NCBI RefSeq assembly: GCF_001583495.1
Contig: NZ_LQAQ01000074.1
Span: forward strand, 1-64,000
DNA: 64,000 bases
Direction of reading: 5' to 3'
From: Flammeovirga sp. SJP92
Lineage (GTDB): Bacteria > Bacteroidota > Bacteroidia > Cytophagales > Flammeovirgaceae
Below are positions 42,711 through 54,700 of the stretch, piece after piece. The stretch's first letter is position 1. Each line of letters starts with the position of its first letter. Under the pieces are notes generated by a model that was not told where the DNA came from, made no database searches, and saw only the letters and a list, made by a program, of their open reading frames with translations. The translations under genes were made by a program, and so were the position numbers.

Positions 42711-45700
42711 TTAATAAATTACTGAAATACCGCTATCTTTTCTATAGACTTCTCCTGGATACAATTCACTTTCATAGGTTAGTGTATAGATATAATCACC
42801 AATCGATACCTTACGACCTCTATACGTACCATCCCAACCTTTTTTAGGGTTTCTAAGTTCATATTCATCCGCATATTCTCTGTAGAAAATAATTTCTCCC
42901 CAACGGTTATAAATCGTCAAAGTGATATTGAATAAATCGGAAGCTTCAATGTAGAAAGTGTCGTTCAATCCATCACCGTTTGGCGTAAAGCCTGTTGGTG
43001 CTGAAATTCTTGGAGGGCATAATTCTACAACATTGATTTCGTATTCTTCAAAACATGCAGTTTCTCTAGAAGTATCCATGATCTTTACAGCATAAACACC
43101 TTCTTCACCTCTTGTCACTGTTGGCGTTGTTTCTTCCGTATCTTCCCATACCACCACAACATTTGGATCATTAGTGGCTACTAATTCAATTCTTGCATCG
43201 TCTTCAAAACAGAACGTGGTATCTGATGGAAGAAGCGTACCTGGAATTGGATCTCTATTGACTGTAATACTATGCGTATAGGTACATGGATCAGCATTCG
43301 GATCACTTTGTACAAGTAAAGTATAAGTGAATGTTCCTGCTTCAGTAACGATGATTGAAGAGGTAGTTTCACCCGTGCTCCACTCAATACCTTTTACTAC
43401 GGCAGGGTCATCAATGATGGTTGAAAGTGTCACTTCTGCAAAATCACAAGCTTCTATAATTGAGCTTCCTGATCCGTTTGGAAGAACAACCACTTCAATT
43501 GAGTCTGTTTTGAAACAGCCTAATTGATTGAAACTCTTCACTCCGTATTTCTGAGATTCAGTTGGAGTAACATTGATTGTGGAAGTCGTTTCACCTGTAG
43601 ACCACTCCCATGATTCACCTCCAGAGATGCTAAGTGTGGCAGTTTCACCTTCACATATATAGACTAATGGATCAAATGTCGTTTCGGGTAGTCCTATAAC
43701 ATCGATTTCCTTGATCATTACATCTTGACAACCTGAACTGTTCGTGATCACTAAGGCAATTTGATAGTTACCCGTTTGAGGATAGCTGTAATTGATCGAT
43801 GAATTACTTCCTTGAGAGATCGTATTGTTTCCACCGTAATCCATATACCATTCCCAAGTGATTTCCCCGTCAGGATTTCCTGCAGTTGAACCATTGTTAT
43901 TGGCTTCAAATTCTTGATCCAAACAGATCAGATCAGGAATGTTGAAGTTGGCGACAGGACTTGGGTAAATAGTGATTGATTCAGAATAAATATTACTTGT
44001 ACACCCAAGTGCTGATGTGATTCTCAATGCAATAGTATACGTGCCTTCTCCTTCATAAACTTTGTTCATTGTAGGAAGGGTAGATGAAGAATCAGCTGAG
44101 AAAGTACCATTGTAATTGAAATCCCATTCGTAAGTATTTTCTCCGTTTGGAATACCTGAAGTTGAAGCATCCAAAGTCAATACTTGCTGAGCACATCCCA
44201 CCGTATTTTGAATAGTAAAATTCGAAGTTGGTGTTCTTTGGAAATGTACTTTTGCGGTATCGATACCCGGACAAACATCTGGAACTAATTTATTGACTGT
44301 CGTTAAAACAACGTCTGCGTAAATATCATAAACATCGTTATCAAAAACAGGAGAGTGTACATTAATGCTGTATTGATTCACACCGTCATTGGACAGCTGA
44401 CCACCTACCACATTTAAGATTTCCCAACTGTAATCAATATTGCTTTGCTCATCATAAGACGACTGAATTGAGATTGTTTCAGCTTCACAAACGGCCAATG
44501 TATCTGTAGGAAGACCAACCAAAGGTGATCTGTGAATAGTAAAACTGAAAGTCTTCGTACTTCCTGCATTGCTACACGTTGCATTGACTTTATTGGTTAC
44601 CGTCAGCGTTACATCAAAGTTGATCTGCTGTGTATTGACATTATTATAATCCGTATCCTCAAGCGTGATCGATAAGTTTTGACCAGTAAAGCTCTGTACT
44701 AAACCTTGGATTCTAGTAGATCCATCAGCTGAAGTTCCAACCAATGAAGCAACGTCCAAATTCCATTCATAGTTGTAATCTTCTGAGAAGTCTTCATCTC
44801 CAAAAGGCATAAGCACTACCGGAACAGCCGAACAACCTTCCGCTTCCGCGTCAGGAATAGTGATTTCAGGAATACGAGTAAATTGTACTACCACCTCCTG
44901 AGTACTTTCACAACTGCTGTAAAGTGAATTACTAGTGATAAGGTTGAAAGTCACCGTGATCAAGCCAGATGAAGCGTCAAAATCATCTTTCGTCATCTGT
45001 ACATTGGTCAGCGTATTTGAAGTTGAATTGTTGTAGGCATTGATTTTATTGATACCCGATGCACTAGCCCCATCAATAGAAGCAACTTCCCATCGGATAT
45101 TAAATACGCCTGCATCAGAAGAAATTCCTTCAATAGTATTGATTTCATCTTGACAGAATACCAACGTATCACTATTGGTAAATACAGGTGCTCTATAAAG
45201 GTTGATATTGACGGTTTGACTTCTTTCGTCACAAGAACCCGTTTGATTGATAGTCAATGTACCTGTAATGGCATAGCTATTATTATCAAATGTGATATTT
45301 TGTAAAGTAAGACCGGCGTTATTATTTCCTGTTGGAACTAATGTAAATGAACCGCCAGTGACAGATGAAGTCCATGTATGATCGATAGACGCTAGTTCTT
45401 CATCGTTGGAAGTATAAAGTTCCAGATCTTCTAAACCATCCACACAATTTTCATAATCTGTGATGCTCGAAAGGTCAACACTTCTTCTAATTGTAATTGT
45501 AAAGGTCTGGACGATATTATTACAACTTCCGGTCGTATTTAATGTCACTGAACCTGTAATGACATCACTTCCTTCATCAAAATTAATGGCTGAAACATCC
45601 AAACCGCTTCCTTGATTTCCTTTTGTTGATAAATCGAAAGAACCTCCTGTAGTTCCATCCAAAAGAATCCAAGTGTAAGTCCATGATGGAAGGTTTTCAC

Positions 45701-48700
45701 TGTTCCCTGCCCATAATTCTAAGGTGCTACCGTCTTCATCAAAAGCACACAACTCATTCAAATCAATAGACGCTACATCTACTGATCTATTAATTGTCAG
45801 AGGAATTGTGTCAGGAGTCGCATCACAAGAGTTGTTGACTGTGAGTACAATGTCAGCTGTGATATTGGTTTGATCTGCATTAAAAATAACTTGATCTAAT
45901 ACCAACTGAGAATTGTTGTTGCCACTTTGTGTAAAGGATGGGATTTGTCCGCCATTGATATTGATGATTTGATAGTTGAAAACCATATTATCAATATCAA
46001 ATTCATTCTCCTCAATCGCTTCAACATTGGTCGCATTATTTGTCAAACATAAATCTACTCCCGTCAATGTCGTTTGATCAGCTACTCTTTGAATTGTTAC
46101 TGCGATGATCTTCTCATCCAATGAACAACCAGACTCATTAAATACCCTTACATTGGCTTGAATCTCATCCGATGTGTCATCAAACTGAATAGCATTCAAA
46201 ATAAGTCCAGAATCATCAGCACCACTTGTCTCTAAGGTAAAGCTACCGCCATTTAATGACCCCGTGACGATTTCATAATCAAAAGTGATATTGTTGATTT
46301 GTTCCGTTTGAGGGTCGATTACTGTAATGCCTGTGCTATTGTCCACCAAACATTCATCAATTGTATCTGGGAATAATGAGAAATCGACTTGTCTATTGAT
46401 TGTCACATCAAAAGAAGTGTTGCTTCCTTGACAAGCATTGCTTAGCGTGACATTAACAGTGAAAGTAATTACATCAGATCCCTCGTCGAAAGTGACTGTT
46501 TGAAGATTTACCCCTGAGTTATTATTCCCATATGCTTCCAATGTGGCTGTACCACCCGTCAAGGTTGAAGCATCAATCGTCCAAGAATAATCGATCGTAC
46601 CCCAAGTTTCTGTAGAGGCTGTAATCAATGTTTCGTCCGTTGTATTTTGAATTAAACAACGTACTTGATTGCTGATCACCGACAAGTCTGGAATTCTATT
46701 GATGGTAATCGGAATTACTCTTGAAGCAGTATTACAACTTCCTGTGACATCCAATGTAATTTCAGCATTGATCACTAAAGAATTGGCATCAAATGTAATG
46801 TCATTCGCCAGCAATCTAGAATTATTATTACCATCAGATGAAACTGTAAAGCTACCTCCATTGGTGATCGTAAGGTTTGTCCAATTGTAAGTATAACCGG
46901 CAATAGTCTCTGTTGATTCTGGATTTAAAATTTGTGCAGTGCTTCCCTGAATCACACAAAGTTCATTGAGAGTGATACTTTGAAGGTCTACATTTCTTCT
47001 AATCGTAATCGGTAGCGTTTGAGTGGCATCATTACAGCTACCTGTTAAAGTCAAGTTGATTGAAGCCGTGATTTCGTTGCTTCCTTCATCAAAGTTGATT
47101 GCTGTAGCATCAAGACCACTATTTTGATTTCCTTTTGGAGCGATGGTAAATGAACCACCTGTCATGGTACTTGATAGCAAAGTCCAAGTATATGACCATG
47201 AAGGAAGATTTTCAGAGCTTTCTGCGTATAATTCCATCGTGCTTCCATCTTCATCAGTAGCACAAAGTTCATTGAGTGTGATCGACGATAAATCTACTGT
47301 TCTTTCGATGCTCAATGGAATAGTATCAGGAGTCACATCACATGAGTTGTTGACTGTGAGTACGATGTCAGCAGTGATGTTCGTTTGATCTGCATTAAAA
47401 ATCACTTGATCTAATACTAACTGAGAATTGTTGTTGCCATTTTGAGTAAATGAAGGAATCTGTCCACCGACTACATTAATGATCTGATAGCTGTAGACCA
47501 TGTTGTCAATCGCAAACTCATTTTCAGCAATAGCTTCAGTATTTGTAGCATTATTTTCTACACACAAATTCACGCCTGTTAATGTCGTTTGGTCTGCCAT
47601 TCTTCGGATCGTCACCGCAATGGTTTTATCATCCAATGAACAACCTGCTTCATTAAATACCCTTATATTGGCTTGAATCTGATCAGAAGTATTGTCAAAC
47701 TGAATGTCATTCAAGATCAATCCTGAGTTGTCAGCACCGCTCGTTTCTAAAGTAAAGCTACCGCCATTTAATGATGCAGTGACGATTTCATAATCAAAAG
47801 TGATGTTGTTGATTTGTTCCGTTTGAGGATCGATTACCGTAATGCCCGTACTATTGTCTACCAAACATTCCTCTATGGTATCTGGGAATAAAGAGAAGTC
47901 AACTTGTCTGTTGATCGTCACATCAAATGAAGTGGTACTTCCTTGACAAGCATTGCTTAATGAAACATCGACAGTAAAGGTGATTTCATCAGAATTGGTA
48001 TCAAAAGTGACTGTTTGAAGTCTTACACCTGAATTATTATTTCCATAGGCTTGTAAAGTAGCCGAACCGCCTGTTAAAGTCGAAGCATCAATTGTCCAAG
48101 TATAATCGATAGTTCCTAATGTTTCTGTAGAGGCAGTAACCAAAATCTCGTCAGTGGTATTTTGTACTAAACAAAGGAATTGATTACTGATGCTTGAAAG
48201 ATCAGGAATTCTATTGATTGTAATCGGAATCGTTCTTGAAGCAGTATTACAACTACCTGTGACATCCAATGTGATTTCTGCATTGATGACTAAAGAGTTG
48301 GCATCAAATGTAATATCATTAGCCAATAATCTTGAATTATTATTTCCATCAGAAGATACTGTAAAACTTCCTCCACTTATGATATTAAGGCTAGTCCAAT
48401 TGTAAGCATAACCGTCAAGTGTTTCAGTAGATTCGGCATTCAAGATCTGCAATGTACTTCCTTGTACCACACAAAGTTCATTGAGCGTGATCGCATCCAA
48501 ATCAATTTCTCTGTTGATGGTAAATGGAAGTGTGATCGATTGATCATTACATGATGTCGATGTAATAATTAAAGTAACATTACCTGTGATGGTTTTTTGG
48601 TTGGCATCGAAATTAATATTCTCAGCCATTAATGCTTCGTTACTCTGAGTAGTAGTTGCACCTAATGTCAATGAACCTCCACTAACTGAACCTTCAATTA

Positions 48701-51700
48701 ATGCCCATTCAAAAGTCCAATCAGTAAGTGTTTCTGAAAGTCCGTTGAATAAAGTTGCTGTACCATTATTTGAAGGTGCACAATCTGTATTTAAAGTGAT
48801 TGAGGCGGTATTAGGAATACGATGTAAAGTAAATGGAATGTCTTTGTCACCAATACCACAAGAGTTGGAAACATTGACTGTAACGATTCCTGAAACTGTA
48901 GCACTATTGGCATCAAATGTAATCGATGTCAGTTCTAAACCTGATCCATCTGTATTGACTCCTGCAAAGTCTGCAGAACCCCCTGTAAATGTCGTATTAT
49001 CATAAGACCACGAATAAACATATCCGTCTATTTCCTCAAAAGCTTGATCGATCAACAATACACCTGTAGCACTTTCTTCCACACAAGTTTCAATGGAAAC
49101 CACATCATTGATAGAAGGAAGTCGGTTGATAGTAACCGGAATATCTTTAGAATCAATCGCACAACCGTTGGTATTTTGAACTCTGATTACTGCATTGATT
49201 GTCGCTGAACTTGGAGTCGTTGAATCATCAAATTGAATGGCATCTAATTGTAACCCTGAAGCGTCAGTTCCTTGAGGGTCTAAGCTGAACGTACCTCCGC
49301 TGATAGAAACGATACTCCATGTGTAATTAAAGTTATCAATCGTTTCTGTGGCTACGGCGATTACTTCTACATCAGTGGCTTCATCCAATTGACATTCTGT
49401 GATAGAGGCAGGGAAAATACTCATGTCCACTGCACGGTCAATCTGAACGGTGAAGGACTGATTCAAGGTTTGACAAAGTCCTGTCACTTCTAAATCTACC
49501 GTAAAGGAAATGGAAGAGGAAGAAGGGTCAATGCTATCATCAAAGTGAATATCATCCAGCACTAAACCAGAATTGTTGTTGGTTGTACTTGGTACTAAAG
49601 TGACTGTTCCACCTGATAGCGTTCCAGTAGCAATACTCCAGTTGTAAGTAACACCACTTCCAAAATCTTCTGTATTTTCAATAACAATCGTTTCTCCATC
49701 GGTGTCTTGCAAGGCACAAATCACTACATCAGTCAAAGTTGTAAGATCAGGAATACGTTGGATTCTGATTTGTTTTGTCACTGTGCTGTTATCACAAGAA
49801 CCGCTGACACTTAAAGTAATATCGGCTGTGATTTCAATTGAATTATTATCAAACACAACGTTATTGACCGTCAATAAGGAGTTATTATTACCTGAAATAT
49901 CCAAATCAAAAGTACCTCCATTTACGGTTGCAGTCACTACATTCCAATCGTAGCTAAATCCTGCAATATTTTCTAAAACCTCATCATGTAAAATATGTCC
50001 TGAGGAATTCTCCGTTACACAAAGATCATTTAATGTAACATCTGCCAATTCTACTTTTCTAGTAACATTGACAGGAATATCTTGAGTGATCACACCACAA
50101 TTAGGAGTCGTAACTGTAAGTGTAACCGAACCTGTGATGATCGATTTTCCATCGTCAAACTGAATATTTCTGATTGAAAGTCCAGTGTTATTGGCTGAAG
50201 GAACTAATTCGAAATCACCATCAGTAAAGGTTCCATTTTTGGCCCAAGCGTAAGTGATCGTTGGGAAGTTATCACTAATAGGAGCAAAAATCTGAGTGGT
50301 GTTTGTATCATTATCCGTTGTACAAAGTTCAATAGAAGTATAGCTTCCAAGGTCGAAGGTTCTATTGATGGTGAAATCAATGGTTTCTGTTTTATCTGTA
50401 CAGTTTGGTGTCATCTGTACTAAAGTCAATTCACCAGTGATTTGTTCAGAGTCAGCATCGAAGTTGACTTGATCAAATAATACTCCCGAATTAAGATTAC
50501 CGTATTGTGTAATGCCCGAAATAGTACCACCCGACACATTTGAAATCGTCCATGTAGAAGTCACACCAGCAAATAGGTTGAGATCTTCAGCATAACCCAT
50601 TACGTTTGTTTCACCCTCTTCAGCACAAACCACTTGATCTACTAGGTTAAGATCATCGGCTTCCAAGTCAATAACTACAGGAATCAATTTCTCCGTAATA
50701 CCACAAGTTGTCGATAGTCCTGTGACCGTCAAACGGATTACAGCATTAATGACAGTACTACTTGCATCAAAGTTGATATTGTAAAAATTAAGGTCAGATT
50801 GATCTGCTTTGGTATGATCAGTAGATGTTGGTAAATCGAATGTACCTCCTGAAGGAGCAGTTTGGAAACTCCAATTATAAGTATATCCATTAAGTGCGGT
50901 GTCATTTCCAGTATCAATCAACTGATTCATATTTACGGCATAAGAACAAAGGGAAATACTGTAGCCAGTCAGTTTTAATACATCAGGAAGTAGATGAATA
51001 GAGAAAGGTACCGTTTGTGAAATAGTACCACATGATGCATCTACATTATTCACTTCCAACAATAAATCTCCACTAATCAATACTTCACCGGCATCAAAAG
51101 TGATATCATCAAACTCTAACTGACTGTTATTATTTCCGCTAGGATCTAAAACAATAGTACCGTTGCTGATATTATCAATACTCCAATTGAAATCATAACC
51201 GTTGATTGCTTGAGCAATTTCATTTAAAACCAACTGATCTGTATCGCCTTGATAGGCACAAAACTCAATTGGTCCGGTATGACCCGTCAGATCAGGAACT
51301 CTATGAATTTCTACCGTAGTGTAAATCGGGGTAGGGCTACAAGAAGCATCTACATTATTGACAGTCGTTTTTAAAGTACCTTGAATGATATTTGAGCTTC
51401 CTGAGAAAGTAATATTGTCAAATTCTAAACCAGAATTATTATTACCATAACCACTTAATGTTACCGTTCCTCCTGAGATAGATTCCCATTCCCATACATA
51501 GGCAAAAGTACCTACCGCAACAGTATTTGGATTGAAAACGTTCACATCAGTGTCTCCATCCAATTGACAAAGATTGACAGCCGTTGTACTGAGGTTATCT
51601 GGTAAACGGTTGATCGTGACAGTGAAGGAGTGAGAATTTGTACCACAATTCGCATCAATTCCTGCTACTGTTAAAGTAACTGTACCTGTAATCTGTGTTG

Positions 51701-54700
51701 CTGAAGGATCGAAAGCAACGTTGGTAAGGTCTAAACCTGAATTATTCGTTCCTGTTGTTGAAGTTGTAATTGTACCACCCGTAACGCTGTGTGTCCAAGT
51801 ATACGTATAACCTGCAATCACATCGGTTTCTGGAGAAGCTAATGTCTCTGTCACTGCACCATTTTGCAAACAGAAAGATTGGTCCGTTAATCTGAAAGCA
51901 TCTGGAATACGGTGAACTGTGACTGTAATATCTTTTGTTGCTCCTGCACAACTGTTGTCCATTCCAATAACAGTACCTCTAATCGTTGCTGTAAGTGTAG
52001 ATGAACCCGTATTGAAATTAATATCATTGAGGTATAAATCAGATCCATCTGATCCAACACCAACTGCAGTAGAGGAAACCGTAGCGGTACCCCCTGTAAA
52101 ATTACTGATACTCCATTGGTAAGAGTAATTGTCTACAATCTCTGTATTTAAGCCTTGTAACTGAATATTAGTGTCGCCATTCAATGCACAAAGCAATTGA
52201 TCACCAATCTGTAAACCGTCAGGAAGACGATGAATGGTGTAATTAAAATCTTTGGTAGTAGCACAACCTCCTGCTGGATTATTAACAGTTAGAGTGATTG
52301 TTCCAGTGATTTCTGATTCTCCATTACCAAAGTCAACATTGATAAAACGTAAGGCTTCACCGTCCGTTCCATAAGGATCTAAAGTAATAGTACTTCCGTT
52401 ACTTGGAGCTACTTTTTCTGTCCAAGTAAAGGTCATATTTGGATAATCTTCCGTTGATGTACCCACGACATCTACGCTAGTAGTTCCTTTTAGAATACAA
52501 GTTTCAAAGTCTGTAAGGTTGGCAAATACATCAGGGATTCTATACACATTAACCGGAATGCTCACTGTGTTTCCACAACTTGCGTCCAAACCAACCACCT
52601 CCAAATCCAATGTGGCTGTGATAACTTCTGAATTGGCATTAAATGTAATAGAAGTAAAATCTACTCCGCTATCATTATTTCCGTTTGTGGTCATACCCAT
52701 TGAACCACCCGAATTTACGGTAAGTGTCCAATCAAAAGTATAGCCTGCAAAGAAATCGGTATTGGCAGTGACTGCAGTAATCGAAGCTAAACCATTTTCA
52801 GCACACAAATCAATTGCAGTCAGAGCAAGTTGATCTGGTTTTCTATAAATCACAAATGGAATGCTATTCGTTACCGTACCACATTGCGGTAAAGTCACTT
52901 CTACATCAATAGTACCACTGATCGTTGTATTATTTCCATTAAAATCGATAGAAGTAAACACCAAACCAGAATTATCACTACCATTTTGAGAAGTAGTAAT
53001 CACACCGTCAGTTGTATTGACTGTATAGCTATAAGTAGCTCCTGCAATAACATCAGTTCCCGCATTTGCAGTAATGGCTTGAACATTAGTTTCTAAGTCA
53101 AAAGCACAAAGTGCAATATTGCTTTGGTTGATGATATCAGGAATTCTATTGATCGTAACAGGAATGGTATGTGTCACTAATCCACAAGAAGCCGTTTGTA
53201 CTTCTACATCAACGTCAGCAGTGACGGTTTCTTGATTATCATTGAATGTCACATTTGTCAACTTAAAACCAGTATCTTGATTACCGAAAGCTGTTCCTGT
53301 TAGCGTACCATTTGTAATGTTATTAAGAGACCATGTATAAGTATATCCTGTTAGTACATCCAAGATTTCAGGTGATACTTCTTGATCAATTGCTCCTTCT
53401 ACTAAACAATAGGTTTGAGCACCAATAGTTGTCACTTGAGGAGTTCTGTCTAAGGTCACTGTAAAGTCCACTGAAGAGGCATTACAACTTCCGTCTACAT
53501 TGGTAACAGATGCTCTAATTGTAGCTGTGATCTGAGATTGATTGGTATTGAAAGCAATATTACTTACTGATAAACCTGAGTTGTCAGTCGCGTGAATTCC
53601 ACTAAAATCTGCTGTGCCATTGCTGATACTTAATAGTTGCCATGTGTAATTAAAATCTGAAACGATTTCCGTATTGGCAGGGATAAGCACTACATTATTT
53701 TGACCATTGGTTACACAAGCTTGAGGAGCCGTAAATTGTAAACCATCCGGAATTCTATAAATCGTATAGTTTAAAGTCTGAGTAGTTGCCGTACAACCTG
53801 CCCCAGCTCCTGTTACTGTTACTTCGATGCTACCATTGATCACTGATGACCCATTATCAAAATCAACATCGTCTAAACGTAATCCACTAAAGTCGTTTCC
53901 AGTTTTCGTTAGAGTAGTAGTACCACCTGTTTCTATTTTATTGATCCAATCGTATTCGATAGTTGGAAAATCCTCAGTGTAAGGTGTAACTACAAAAATA
54001 CTTGGAGTCGCAAGGTCCAATTGACAAGTGGTGAAATCCGTAAGGTTCGCTAAAACATCAGGGTTTCTATCAATTGTCACCGGAATCGACATTGTATTGC
54101 CACAATCTGATGCAAGTCCATTAATGACTAAATCGAGAGTCGTAGTGATTTGCTGTGTATTTGGATCAAAAACAACATCTTCAAAACGAATACCGCTATT
54201 ATTATTTCCGTAAACGACTGCTTGTGTAATGCTTCCTCCATTGATTGCACCTACCGTCCAATTGAAATCATATCCACTAAAATTATCAGTATGTGCAGTG
54301 ATGATTTCTAATAAAGATTCATTTTGAGTCGCACATATTTCAACTGAAGTAATATCCAATACACTCGGTCTTCTATAAATCGTAAATGGAATATCAGTTG
54401 TTGTCGCACCACAAATCGATCCTGTGACTTGTAGGTGGACAAAACCTGTAAGTGATGTATTGGAACCGTTGAAAGTGACATTATTAAAATCAAGCCCTGA
54501 TTGATCTAAGTTGGTGGTTGGAGATAAAGTAAGTGAACCTAATGAAGGATCATCTAAAGTATAGCTCCAATTATACGTTTGCCCATTGACCACATCTTGA
54601 GGATCATTGGCAGGGATCACATTATAACTTCCATTCTGATCCGCACAAAGAACAATTGAAGTCAAACCTTGTGCTGAAGGTAATCTATTGATTGTGATAT

